Below are positions 11,286 to 22,525 of a stretch of DNA of 64,000 nt, one piece after another. The position numbers and the translations under genes were made by a program. The notes beneath the pieces were generated by a model. The model was not told the DNA's origin, ran no database searches, and was given only the letters and a program-made list of their open reading frames with translations. The DNA is taken from positions 28,438 to 92,437 of the forward strand of contig MU128963.1 of the NCBI GenBank assembly GCA_014904985.1, read 5' to 3'. The stretch comes from Hydnum rufescens UP504 (Eukaryota; Basidiomycota; Agaricomycetes; Cantharellales; Hydnaceae). Position 1 is the first letter of the stretch; each line of letters opens with the position of its first letter.

Positions 11286-12188
11286 TTATATCGAGCCCAA
11301 AGAACCAAACACCTTGAGCGCAATGGCTTTCAATATCTATCAAAAGTCAAAAATCAAGTCGAATGTCATGTTAGTAACGCACAGGGTCACAGATCATCTC
11401 ACGATCATACGCACCTGTGCTTTCTGGCCGCCCTCGAGCCGCGCAAAACCGTCATGACAGGCTTCCCTTTCGCATCTCTGACCGCACCGAGCCAACTTCC
11501 AGTAAGGCCACCAGCCACAGCACCCGGAATATTTGCGAGGATGAACCCGAGGGACGCGCCACTGAGAGCACCGATGTAGGACCACCAGCTTACGTGCCGC
11601 TCCACCTCGGGCGCAATAGTTCTTCGAACACGTCTGCAAATACACCCTGGGCATCAGGACGGACGCCGCCACCCCAGGCTTCACCGGGTGTGGGAATGTC
11701 TGAGCTCGCTGTCCCCGCCTCAGGAGGGGGACGAGAAAAGTAGGCCTTGAATTGCTCGAAAAATGCAGCGGAGGCGGATGGTTCGGTGGACGAGAAGGAT
11801 GAAGAGGAGCTGCCGTCAGAAGTGGTGCTTCGTGCCCGCAGGAGGGCATCGTACTCTCCACGTCGCTGTGGGTTGGATAGGACATAATATGCATCGGCTA
11901 CTGCCTTTAGGGTGCATCGCTACTTGATGAGAATGCCTGATGATAAGCATTATTAGGTCAACAAACCTGGAATTTTTCGGTAAGGACTCTTTTCTCTTCT
12001 GGGGAAGCGTTTGGCGCTCTATCTGGGTGTGTCCTGGAGGAGGCGTGAACACACGATGAACAGGATATGAGGCGGTGGAACGTACCTAAGAGACTCTTTC
12101 CTGTATGCATTCTTGACATCTTCGGTAGTGGCAGTCGGGCCAGATGCAGGATGTCGTAGTAGGCAGGGAGCGCTTGTTGGTTGACCAT
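11286..12188 (-). CDS. J-domain (DnaJ-type) co-chaperone
   Basis: A minus-strand gene with at least four exons. It starts MVNQQALPAYYDIL, followed by the J-domain body TATTEDVKNAYRKESLR, an intron, then HPDR (the HPD motif) and the helix IV region. A Ser-rich linker and a conserved C-terminal part follow, with VFADVFEELL, WWSYIGALSGASLGFILANI (glycine-rich, possibly membrane-interacting), GAVRDAKGKPV, GGQKAQ, and a last exon reading ILKAIALKVFGSLGSI. HPD stimulates Hsp70 ATPase in this family; the compartment is not evident. Three short frame breaks are present: at the J-domain start (CTGCATCTGG), at CCGAGG before VERHVSWW, and at GGTTTTGCGC before ARLEGG. The same CCGAGG deletion context occurs in the neighbouring phosphatase gene, suggesting sequencing indels over pseudogenisation. 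The exact subfamily is unknown. Confidence 0.7.
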
Positions 12189-12860
12189 GAGTGATAAGGG
12201 CGTGTGCTGACGTCATGATTGGTAAGCACGGCCCCACAATTCCATTCCATTCTGTCTCAAAAATATCCACCGATCGAGTCGGAGCTGGACAAGTTGGCAC
12301 GGTGTGCACGTGTGTAGGTACAAAATAGAGAGGCACTTGACGCTACGGTGCACACAGAGTATGCAATACAGAGGGGAAGGGGAGCAAAGAAAGGTGCAGT
12401 GGTATTCGTGCAACAGAGCTTGTAGGAGGAACAGTGACTATTGATTTGTTAAGCGAACGACAAATTAGAATTACGGCTGTCCCTATCCACTCCGAGTGGG
12501 AGCCAAGGGCCATGGTGTGGTCCCGTCGGTATAGACAAAATGAAAAGTGTTTGCGCCTCGCTCAGTGAGGGAAAGGATACTTAGCCAAGAGCGGGATAGC
12601 GGGATGTTCATCGCTTTGACAATTGCCCCGAGGGATCGCCTGACCCTCCCAATTAGTTAGGGTGTAATTACCTGTTCCAGATCTTGTGCCTAATCGCCAC
12701 TGGATTGCGTGCCTAGCGATTACTGTTGTTGCCTGCAAACCCGACCTCCACAAGAATGGCCACAGACCCCATAATTGTGACTTCTACAACATAAAATTGG
12801 GATGAAGGTCCTGCACGGCGACTGCCGTAATACAGAAATGGAATATGGATAAGACAGCCG
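12189..12860. other. Intergenic, no gene recognised
   Basis: CpG-normal sequence upstream of the J-protein gene. The small ORFs here have no protein-like composition. No repeat shared with other parts of the window was seen. Confidence 0.35.
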
Positions 12861-13424
12861 TCAGAACATTTCACCATCAACCCCATCAACGTGATCACTG
12901 TCCTGGCCGTCGGCCACGCCCAGAGCAGCCCTTCCAGTGCTTAATTCTCTCTTTCCGCACCTGAACAGAGGGTATGTGTTCTCCACTTCCCCGTACAAGA
13001 TCGCAGTCGGTCTCCGATGCTGAGGGGCCCCACACGGCTCCGCCACGCCGTACTCGTCGTCCCACAAGCCAATCACGTCGCCCTCATGCTCGATCCCCAT
13101 TGTCTCCACCCTCTTCCCAATGATCGACCCGCACCAGAGCCATCCCCATAGTACTGCACTGGATCCACAATTTGCTTACTCTGTCTCCCATCAAATCGCA
13201 AAGTGGGACGTGCGCGAATGGAATGACGATGTAGCCAGGCATAGAGGCAAACGCGTGAGATACTCTGTGGACTTGGCCTCGCTGGTGAGCATGAGGGCGC
13301 GAAGTGCCGGATAACAGGCCGTCCAAGCTGAAAGCACATCCCTTACAGCCTGCACGTCCTTCGAGCAGCACATCTTGTCCCGTCCTCTACGAATGCGAGC
13401 ACACCCAGTCCAATGATCCTTCAT
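12861..13424 (-). CDS. Possible minus-strand ORF fragment, unrecognised
   Basis: In one frame the minus strand reads CGSIIGKRVETMGIEHEGDV, then IGLWDDEYGV and AILYGEVENTYPLF, which look like real protein. Upstream frames give AVRDVLSAWTACYPALRALM and CDLMGDRVSKLW, so the gene would need frame changes or introns. The region overlaps the start of the plus-strand Ser/Pro-rich ORF, and both cannot be trusted over the overlap. I recognise no family. Given the indels in the adjacent genes, a broken frame here is not decisive. Confidence 0.3.
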
Positions 13425-14338
13425 CTCCTGTCACTCTCACTCGTTCCTCTACTTCTATATTTCTCCGCCCTTCCAAGGAGCGTGCACGCTTGCCCTCGAC
13501 GTCTTCTGCGTTCTTCGCTGCATCGGCCTCTTCACCCGCTCCGCCTGCCCCCCCACCGTCTGAGGATGGACAAGATGAAACGAGTGGTAGCCATAACACT
13601 CGTAATAAACCACCCTCGTGGTCCATTTTTAGTGACGGGGCTGCGATGGAGGACGCCTTTTCACGATTAACGCACGGGGACACTGGTGAGGGGAGCAGTG
13701 CGGCCGGTGGTTGGGACCCGCCGCGCAAGATGGATCCTTGGGCAGAACGCTATGATCGTGCAAGTGCGTGGGCGTACTGCTCTGGCGGTAGGGCCGGCGA
13801 AAGTGCAGGCGACGCGATGACTGAGGATGGAGAGCCCGAATGTCTCTCCCTCCCCTCTCCCGAGGGATGCAGGAAGACCAGAGGGTCCAAGCGGAGGTTG
13901 GAACGGGACGGGGATGAGGACGGGAAGAGCGACGGGGAAGGATGGCAGGTCGTCGAGCCTTTTGCCCATGATCCAATATCCCGTCCCCCCTCCCCCACTC
14001 TGTCCTCCTTCGCGTCCACGAGTAGTCTCCCCGTGTCACCCCCACCGTTCCGGGGCCAAGACCCCGATGTGGATATAGAATCGGTCGTGGACATCGACGG
14101 TGACCTCGAGATGCGTTTGCCGAGTAATGCCATGCCCATGTTTCCAGATTCTCCCCTTGCCATATCGATATCCATTCTCAATAACAATACCACACCTACC
14201 CCAGGCACACTTCCAGCAGTCCCCGAATCTTTGTGGTCGCAACCTAGTCGCTCTCCATTTTTCTCGCGTTCGCCTCTCGTTCCGGCTCTGGGACACCCAC
14301 GTCCATATCCACTCCGCTGTCAGGAGCACCTCTCTTAG
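13304..14338 (+). CDS. Hypothetical Ser/Pro-rich protein, probably disordered
   Basis: A 344-codon open frame, the longest in the gene pocket. It is rich in Ser, Pro, Asp and Glu, with acidic stretches (DVDIESVVDIDGDLEM), a basic patch (GSKRRLERDGDEDGKSDGEG) and a PPSPTLSSFASTSSLPVSPP low-complexity run. No domain is recognisable. At about 14,280 the neighbouring frame continues in the same style (TSISTPLSGAPLLASCS, then SHHHSSFAVQPSFYP) to about 14,490, so the true protein may be longer and split by one more single-base error. The start codon is uncertain because upstream sequence is also open on this strand. Function unknown; a regulatory or scaffold role is only a guess from its composition. 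Confidence 0.45.
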   Translation: MPDNRPSKLKAHPLQPARPSSSTSCPVLYECEHTQSNDPSSPVTLTRSSTSIFLRPSKERARLPSTSSAFFAASASSPAPPAPPPSEDGQDETSGSHNTRNKPPSWSIFSDGAAMEDAFSRLTHGDTGEGSSAAGGWDPPRKMDPWAERYDRASAWAYCSGGRAGESAGDAMTEDGEPECLSLPSPEGCRKTRGSKRRLERDGDEDGKSDGEGWQVVEPFAHDPISRPPSPTLSSFASTSSLPVSPPPFRGQDPDVDIESVVDIDGDLEMRLPSNAMPMFPDSPLAISISILNNNTTPTPGTLPAVPESLWSQPSRSPFFSRSPLVPALGHPRPYPLRCQEHLS

Positions 14339-14499
14339 CCTCGTGTTCTGCAGTTCCCACTTCCATATCACATCACCATTCGAGCTTTGCAGTACAGCCA
14401 TCTTTTTATCCTCTTTCATCATCGTCATTACGGGCCATGACCGTAGATCCTGCGCAACAATCTTGCCACCACCACGATCGCCATTCCTACCACCGCCCC

Positions 14500-15420
14500 T
14501 AGCCTTATCCGCCACCAGAGAACCCTCTTTAGATAAGAGTTTGCACGATCTTCCCCCTGCGTAGGACTGGCCGGGTGATATCGTTGGACACTAGGAAGCG
14601 CCCATTATTGGAACAATATGTAGGCTAGTGGTGTAAGGTATGCACAGGTGGCGATGACCGATAGCTCTTTTCGTCTCCATGCAATCTGCATTCTTTTGCC
14701 AAAAAATTTTTTCTCCCCAAAAATATCCTTTACGTTGCCGTCACAGGATTGTTTGTTTGAATGATCGTATTGTGGTAATCATGAGTCTCGACATAATGCT
14801 CCTTTTCAATGGGCCTCGTCCTTGGGTACTAGTAATTCAAATTATCTTCATCGCTGGTCAACAATTACTCTTCTGGGTCAATCCTCACCCTCAATGGATC
14901 TCATTCGCTACAGAAGATCTCCCTTGATCTCCCTCGAACCGAATCATCTATTTTGGCTTTGCATACGACTTGCCATTCTCGCTGGATGCTAGTGTAAGAC
15001 ATTGAGTAATATACATGTATAAACACGCGCCATTCATGGTTTTCACAGAGGCCTTGGCACTCTATACAGTTACTTTTCATCATTGTACTGTATTGGCGGC
15101 TTGGCCAGAAAGAATTGAAGATCGTTTGTTCGTCCGTTCCTGACTAGCGATCAAACTTTTTCATGCGGCTCCACGGCATAATTTAAATTGATAAGTACAC
15201 TCAAATCGATAGGGAATCGTGATGAGATACGCGAGCTCCTAAGATTTGCCCCAGGGATTGAATGGGTTCTCATGATAAGTGTCTCCGGGGTCCCCCTACG
15301 CAAGTTGCCGGCCAGCTGCCAAGTCATTTGCTTATTAAGCAAGTGATGACATTGAGCGACTCAGTGACAGAGTCTGAGACCAGGGCACGAGGTCTCAGAC
15401 TCATACAGTCGTGGACAGGC
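14500..15420. other. Intergenic, edge of the gene pocket
   Basis: No ORF with protein-like content. CpG is normal to about 15,420 and then drops abruptly, marking the boundary with transposon sequence. A short inverted repeat lies near 15,370-15,410 (GTCTGAGACCAGGG facing GAGGTCTCAGACTC), which could be a small hairpin or transposon edge. Confidence 0.35.
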
Positions 15421-15779
15421 AAACATGGGAATTTTCACTAGGGCTGATCGGCTGATTTTGGGGCTTCAAAAAGTTGATTTTTGGATTCCCCCGGCTTCTG
15501 AGATCCAGAATCACCCACTTTTGGAGTCATGTGGCCAATATTTAGCACCCACCAAAATTTTGGGCCAATTTTGTGCAACATTGAAAGCTTCAGAGGACCC
15601 TAGGAGCTGTGAATTTGGTCATATGCACCCACATACCTGCTGCGGCAGATGTGTGTGAATCCAAGGTGTTAGATTTTTAGCATAGGTGTAGACCTACAGA
15701 CTGTACTACTCCATATAATAGTATAATAATAAGCAAATAATCCTAATGCCTGATAACCCCAGATAGTCCACTAAGTGTT

Positions 15780-16040
15780 GAGAAAGATGTGGCAACCATG
15801 TGACTTAATAATGAAATCCAAGACATGGATGGCTCACCCATTTCCTTTACTCTTCAGTGGCTGTTCTCCATCCTTCAGCCACATGTGATGTTGCATCTCA
15901 TCTGTATAGAATATGGACTCATCATGACAAACAAGATGGTGAATTTTTTCCCCTGGCTGAAAAATTGGATTGATGTACTCAAGGGGATCATTCATCCCAT
16001 ATGATATATTGTTTGCATCCTCATTGGCATATGTTGGCAT
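15780..16040 (-). pseudogene. DDE transposase fragment, catalytic core
   Basis: The minus strand reads CHDESIFYTDEMQHHMWLKD, then GEQPLKSKGNG, a TGA, and AIHVLDFIIKSHGC. This matches the HDEStFYaND...W...PKGkG.slMVaDF block found in DDE transposases common in basidiomycete genomes; the D in HDES is a catalytic acid. The stop after GNG is TGA where an Arg codon is plausible. The upstream half of the same protein lies at 18,326-18,628, so the gene is interrupted. Dead copy. Confidence 0.6.
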
Positions 16041-16059
16041 TAACCTGCAAGGCTTGAGA

Positions 16060-18325
16060 CCAGATAATTGAATGGGCAGTAGCTCTCACTATGACTGACT
16101 GTTGTAAGCAGGATGGTTATGAACCAATCCAACTACAGTCTGCAATGTTGAGCCAGGGACAAAGGAGGGAATCACAGAACTAATCCAAATGTTCAGGTCC
16201 AAGTGGGGGAAGGTCTTTTGAACAGGGGGAATTGCAGTGAGCCAACAATGCACAAGCAATTAAGTGAGAATGTGTGTTTCTATCAGATTACTACACCCTA
16301 AGAATCCCTTCTTGAGACCTTAGTCAAAGTGTAGTTAGAATTTGCTTTTTGTAGTGAGAAATCACCCAGGGACCAGCAGCTGTTCAAGGAGCTTCAAACT
16401 GGAGGGAGGGGGAGAACTACTGAATTTGTGTGCTAGCTGCACCTAATATACAATCCAGACTTCAACTCAATATAAAGTGAAAACATCAGACTTAAGGGAC
16501 ATATAGAGAAAAAGAAATGAAGTTAAAATCTTCAAAGCTGATGGAGATATTCCAATTTCAAGATAAAAGGGGAGATTGACACATTACATGCTATTCCTCC
16601 TTCAATTCTGAACAAGTTCCCTTAAGAAAAAGTGGAATAGGTCTCCCTGAGGGTTTTCTCCATCAGAAATAAGAGGGCCAGAAGTAATTTGCTATTTTGG
16701 ATGGTGGAGCAAAGGGGGAGTCATGGGTAGGGAGTTGTCTTGTGAAAAATGGAGTTCGCATCCACTCGTTTTTCCCTTGGTACCATTCAATGCGCATTTT
16801 TGACAGCTTTCAGGGTGTGGTACTTGAAAATGAATATGATAAGAATTGGCTTCAAAAATTGAGAAATACTCCTTCAGAGTATGAATCTTGGAAAGCTAAT
16901 GGTACAGGGACCACATTTTTGATCCGTTTGTTGTGTGTTTGGTACTGTTCGATAGGTACAATTTGTATCTTTCTGGGAGCTGTTGTTTCAAGTTGATTCA
17001 ATCAAAACTGATGGAGAAATTCAAAATATACTGTTTTGGATCCGGAAGTGGGACACTTTTGTGTAATTGGCTATTATCTCCCCATCCACAGTGTCTCTTG
17101 TCTCAAAATCTTCACAAAATCAAAGATTTTGATATTGGCCACACACACAAAAGGATTGTACATGAATCCATAAGACAGATGTAGAGCAGTGAGGGATCCA
17201 CGTCATGAGGTTTGAATATACTTGGGAAAAACTGTGATTGGGTAATGGGACAGTGGAAGTTTTCCCTTCTACATCATTCACCATGCTTCTTAAGCACTCA
17301 TTTGTTGCTCTGTTCATTACTAGGAATCAATGTGGGTTCACACTGGCAAAGAGGTGCTCCAATAAACCATCAGGTTTGTCTTTTTTCTATGTCATCATGG
17401 CTGCTCAACAATATCAGCACATCCAGTGCATCCTGGTCCACTTGGGCATCCCCAGCAGCCCCAGAGGGAGGTGGGAGAGATCCCTGATTGTGGACCCATT
17501 ATCCAATGAATGTTGGAAGCTGTGAACCACTCTACATTTGGACTGCAGAAGCTGCTGGAATTATGTCCAGAAATATGGACAGTTGACAGATGATGGTGCA
17601 TTTCAAATGCCTTGTGAACATTGGTAAGAGGCCAAGCAATGTTCTGGTATTACAAGCCATGCAGTTTCCTAGTGCAAAGGGGTAGTATTTTGATTTCTAC
17701 TTAAAATTTACACAATTTCAACTGAATTTTGCACAAAAATAAGGTCCTACAAAGCTCAAAAACAAAGCTTTCTTTGGATTCTTTGCACCACTGGATGCAT
17801 ATAAACACAATGCTTCTAGTGGTAAAGGTTTCATACAAAAAGAAGCAAAATTGAGGGTGTAATCATCAAATGTCCCACTTCTAGGTCTGTCCCACTTCTG
17901 GATCCAAAACAGTACTCCTTTAGAGTAATGTAGCCCCTTTCTGGATCATGTGACAGATCCATGAGTCCAGAATTGGAACTAGGCCTGGTCCACATCATTA
18001 CATAATCACAATCCATCACCCTTAAGGCAGTAGGATGACTTGGAAGAACAAGCAAGTCATACAGTCTTGAAGAAAGATGGCAAGTTGAATTGCCTTGTCC
18101 AAATAAATTGGACTTGATGTAGGGCATAAACTGCCCCTTTTTGATGAGGACTGTTGAAGTCCAACAGACAGTCCATAAGTTGACTGGTGTTCATGGTAAA
18201 GGAATGAGGTGATATTGTGAATTGATAAGGGGTAGGAATCCAACAGATTCTTGAATAAACAAATGATGATTGAATTAAATGAGTGGGGTGACAAGTAATT
18301 GGTTTGTTCATAAGGAAAATAGGCC
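16060..18325. repeat. Inserted CpG-poor sequence splitting the DDE transposase
   Basis: About 2.3 kb separates two parts of the transposase that lie within about 100 residues of each other in the family. It holds a partly inverted pair: CTGTTTTGGATCCGGAAGTG near 17,028 on the plus strand against the equivalent on the minus strand near 17,905. Phrases such as CCATTCAATGCGCATTTTT resemble the repeats at 54,300-54,720. No convincing ORF; termini not identified. Confidence 0.4.
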
Positions 18326-18650
18326 TCAGTTGAGGATTTTATGGTGTAGGGATTCATCCCTCCAACACTGTTCAAACTCCTTCATCAAGTGGAGGGATTT
18401 AACCCAAGATTCCATGACATCAGGCTGTTTGTGGCCATCCTCATGCATTTCCATTTTCCCCTCAACAGATGCATAGCCCAGTCTATGCAGCCAACTCTCA
18501 GCTGTCCTTTCACTTATTGAATTCTTTGAATCTGCACAGAGTGCTGGGAGAATGACTTTGTTCACCTGCTGCCAGAAGTTGTGCACAGTGATCTGTGGAG
18601 TCCAGCTTCTTATCAGTACATTTTTCACAGCCTATATTACAGTGCATTTA
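18326..18650 (-). pseudogene. DDE transposase fragment, N-terminal helix-turn-helix part
   Basis: The minus strand reads RTAESWLHRLGYASVEGKME and then DGHKQPDVMESW, matching the 'RWLxxLGY...DGHERPDVV' block that precedes the catalytic core in basidiomycete DDE transposases. The upstream part VILPALCADSKNSIS fits the same family. The catalytic part continues at 15,780-16,040 after an insertion. CpG-poor and interrupted by TGA codons. Confidence 0.55.
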
Positions 18651-18823
18651 CCTGTCCTCTGTTGATTGATGCAAGGTACAGTCTGTGGACAGGCAAAGTC
18701 ATCCAATTTATTTTGCCTCTGAAAGACTCCACAAAATCATCTGGAAACTACTTCTATGTCTTCACAGATGCTCTAAGAAGCTTAACACATGCTCAGCTGC
18801 TCTTAATTCTGTTTTTCTTTTGA

Positions 18824-19853
18824 CAATTATACAAAAAATTTGGCCAGACCCTTAAAATTAAGCGCCCAGGCTTGGGGTTGTTCCTGAATGTGGCTATTAA
18901 CCAGGAGAGTGTGATTTCATAGAGATTATGTCCCCAGCTGTGCCCAGGAAGACAGAAATGCACAATTAGTTGGAGCATGTGAGCAGACTCAAATTCGGAA
19001 ACACCTGCATGACCTCCCAAATTGACTTAATGGCCCAAATAACTTCTTATTTTCTGTGAATAAATGACCCAAATGACACTGATGATGAAGACACTGCCTG
19101 GGATCCATATGGTCACTGCCAAAATACTGCTTCCCCTTACATTGCCAGTGAAGATGCCAACCTTAATGATCCCAGTGATAATGATTTAGAATGGGAGGAT
19201 ATTCACATAAATAAACAAAAGTCTCTTTTTCTTGATGCTGGTGAGTGGCTGCCAAGTGGAAAGAAAAGGAGGACTCGATTAATTGTATAATACTTTCTCA
19301 CTTTCTCACTGTTTATAGGTATATATGTCTCATTTTGCACTCTCCAGTGCATTCTCTATACATAAATACGGTCCCAATACATGTTCCGGCCATTCCAGCC
19401 ACCCTGGGAGTGATGTAAAATTTTGGAAAATCAGCCCAAAAATTTGGCCAATCCAAAAAAAGCCCTGGAAAAATTTTGAAGGTGTTTTTGGGCTTCCTGA
19501 GGCTCAAGGAGTCCAAATCTGGTGGTACCTAAGACATAGAGCCATGGAATCAAACTTTGGATACAGTGGATGACTTTGCCTGTCCACGACTGTAGATACA
19601 GACACCCTGAAGAACATTCTCATTATCCAAGAAAGTATATTGACCATGCTTGTTGCCACCCTTCACAGGTGGCAAACAATGGTGTTCCAAGATATATTGC
19701 TCAAGGATGCAGATACAATGGGCAAAGTAAGGGCCCTTCCCCATTCTCCACACAACTCACCACCACATCATGTGTGTAGTAAAAGTAAAATTGAAAGATT
19801 GAAACAAGTTCTTCCCATCCCCCTCCACATTCCCATCCCCCCTGCCCCCAAAA
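18824..19853. other. CpG-poor non-coding sequence upstream of the LINE
   Basis: No gene. The sequence may include the 5' UTR of the LINE that begins coding at 19,854 and the 5' remains of the DDE element. No terminus or target duplication was found. Confidence 0.3.
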
Positions 19854-20931
19854 ATGAACACTCCCAACATGGGAGAACAAAATGAGCCTAATCTTGGCCA
19901 CACTAGAAGCAAAAATAAGGCAGAATCAGTCCATATAGATACCTGCGGCAGTGCAGGAGTGACAGCATCAGGTAAACCATATGACAGCATGAACAGAGGC
20001 CATGTGTCTAGGTGCTGCCCGGCCTCTCCTGCCCAAGTCGGGCCAGCAGATAGCCCTGAAACTGACAACCAAAGTGAGTCACCAGATATGAATGAGGACA
20101 CAGTAGTACAGACATGGGGAGTGAGCCTCCAACATGCTGCACTAGCTCTTCAGCTGGCTGATGCTGCCATATGTGGTCTGGGTGACCCTGAGTCACACTT
20201 TGAAGACATGGATCTACTAAGGAAGGGTGTATTTGAACTGGCAGTACACCTTGGAGCTATTCCTGTGCCACCAGTGCATACAACCCCTGAAGCCTCCCTA
20301 GGGTCCCTGATTCAGACCCATGCAGAACAGGCAAAAGCATTGGCCCAGAATGCAAACTCTATTGCAACACTCACCCATATCCTAGAGAGCCAACCTGCTG
20401 CAATGACCACAACCCCCACAGAAACACCAAGTGGTCTATCAGAATCAATCCATGCCCTGGTAAAGTGGTCATCTCACCTGAAATGTTCTGACAACCCACT
20501 TCCAATCAAACTGTCCCCCAAAAAGAAGGCCTTGACAGCTCCCCTGCCAGCAAACCCATCCCAGAGGAACCACAGCCATTGCCTCCTCATTGAGTTTTAT
20601 CCAAAGGTTGCCCAGGAGGACCATCAGATAGGCAGAGAAATCATCTCCAAAATCAACAATGCCTTAATGGCAAAGGGGGTGTGTAAAGAAGACTGTATTG
20701 ATGCCATCCAGTGGTCCCTTAATGGTAACACAGTAGGTATAATGAGTGAAACCATGAATGCTGAAGCCATGAAAGACTACTATGGAGTAATTGCATCCCT
20801 ATTTAGCTCTAACATAATTCAAAGCACACCCCAACTATGTGTACCACAGGGTTAAGCTGGACTGTGTCCCCACATGGGTTGATGGAGAGTGCACAACAAT
20901 TGAAAGGGTAATAGAGGAACTGTCAGGGTTC
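19854..20931 (+). pseudogene. LINE ORF1, 5' part (gag-like)
   Basis: It starts MNTPNMGEQNEPNLGHTRSK. A Gln/Ala-rich N-terminal half is followed by a basic segment (KLSPKKKALTAPLP) and a folded region resembling the RRM-like part of fungal LINE ORF1 proteins (HCLLIEFYPKVAQEDHQIGR, then WSLNGNTVGIM). The frame shifts near 20,840 and continues as VKLDCVPTWVDGECTTIERV and IEELSGF, where the insertion at 20,932 interrupts it. ORF1 proteins coat the element RNA (family knowledge). Confidence 0.7.
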
Positions 20932-21607
20932 CACCCCTTTTTCCAATCTACTCTGGTCAACTCCTGCCAACTCCAATACACTCCGGTCTATTCCAGAACT
21001 CCCCTCCCTCTGTCCATTCCACTCCACCCCTGCTTCCCCCAAGTTTGGTTTGCTTCCAGTTTGCTTCCGATTTAATTTAATTTTCTTTTCATTTCCTGTT
21101 GCTTCTGGTATGCTCCCATGCATTCCTGTTCCTGCCCACTTTCCCCCTGCCTGTGTTCCTGTTCCTGCCCCCCTGTAACCATCTCCTGTTTAGCAATCAC
21201 ACCCCTGTAGTATAGCAATCATGTATATGTAGTCCAGCAGTGAAGTCCAGAGACCTCAGCTTTGGTCTCTCAGGATTTCTGCTGTTACTCTGGACTACAG
21301 GTCAGCCTTCTTGTATTCCTTGTTCATATTACATAATATCAGGATTTCTGCTGTTACTCCAGACTACAGCTCTGAGTATTTCCAGTCGATTCCATGAGCT
21401 CAAGGACCACTGTGCTCATTTCCACCTAGTCCCTTCCAGGCTGCTGGACTGCTCCTCCGACATCTCTAACCTCCTTATCTCCTTCTTGCCTGGATTCTTG
21501 TGGACTTAGCCAGACTTACACCAGACTTAGCCGGAATTATTTGTGTTTATATTTGTTTGGTGCCCTCATCACAGCATGGCCCTGACAGGAACTAACAGAA
21601 AAGTGGG
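20932..21607. mobile_element. 676-bp insertion with 8-bp TSD in LINE ORF1
   Basis: Perfect direct repeats CAGGGTTC lie at 20,924-20,931 and 21,608-21,615. The ends are CACCCCTTTTTC and (reverse complement of the right end) CCCACTTTTCTG, a weak short inverted repeat. Reading ORF1 from ...ELSGF directly to SMLTQHGKPSW across the insertion restores an open frame, confirming the boundaries. The interior contains a repeated AGGATTTCTGCTGTTACTC and C/T-rich stretches, and no ORF. Probably a MITE. Confidence 0.85.
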
Positions 21608-21615
21608 CAGGGTTC

Positions 21616-22525
21616 AGTATGCTCACACAGCATGGAAAGCCATCCTGGCTTGAGCATGAATCGATCATCAGCAACCAATCAAGCTCATCAATTTCCATTA
21701 GCTTCACATCTGAAGAGTTGGCAACTCTATTTAAGGATCAAGGCATCTTTTTACCTATTTGGGACATCCTGCCAAATGTCCAAATACACTGAATGGCCAC
21801 AGATTTATTACTGCAACCTTTGTGGCTCGATAGATCACTGCACTGATGCCTGCCAGACTGGCCATCTATGCACCATGTGTACAAGTGCTGAGCACATAAC
21901 TGACTCACACCCTGCAGAAACCCCCTGCAAATGTGTAAACTGTGGAGGTGAGCATGAGGTTAGATCAATCACATGTGATGCCTGGACCAAGCATCTAGGC
22001 AAATTAAAAATCCCAGGGGCAAGTACACCACCAGGGGGAGGAAAGCTGACTAACCATAAGAAAGCCACTGTGTTGGGAGCAAAGGCACCAAAACTGCTGA
22101 GTGCACTGGCAAAGGCCTTCACTCAACCTGAGTGGGAAAGTGCAAGGGATGCAGCAAATGCCATCACAGCAAATGCCACTGCTGCATTCAATTGGGAAAA
22201 TGCAAGAGAGGTAACAATGGAGGACCCAAATGAAACTAATGTACAACACTCCAACAGTCTTGATCAAGAGGATACTGACCACAGGAGAAGCCAATGTCAC
22301 TGCTGGAGTACTGAAGCCAAAGAAATACAGAGAGCTAACCAAGAAGAAGCTGAATATGAACATCAAACCTGTCTACTATCAGATCAAGCTGAGTCCCCCC
22401 TCTCATTGAGACACTCAGGAAAGATCCTAGAGAATGACTATATGACCCCCAAACCCAAATTGGTATATGCTAACCTGAGGCAGCCTGAGAATGGCACCTC
22501 CCAACCTGCCCATGCCACCTGTTGA
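21616..22525 (+). pseudogene. LINE ORF1, 3' part with CCHC zinc knuckles
   Basis: After the insertion the frame reads SWLEHESIISNQ and FTSEELATLFKDQGIFLPIW. A frameshift near 21,780 then leads into YYCNLCGSIDHCTDAC, CTMCTSAEHITDSH and CKCVNCGGEHEVRSITCDAW, three Cys/His clusters typical of nucleic-acid-binding zinc knuckles in LINE ORF1. The tail is low-complexity. It overlaps the start of ORF2 by 35 nt in another frame. Confidence 0.7.

Noticed and set aside
13629..14515. Minus-strand ORFs of 138-159 codons opposite the Ser/Pro-rich gene
   Set aside because: GC-rich shadow frames with Arg/Pro-heavy, motif-free peptides; the plus-strand frame is longer and has a normal disordered-protein composition.
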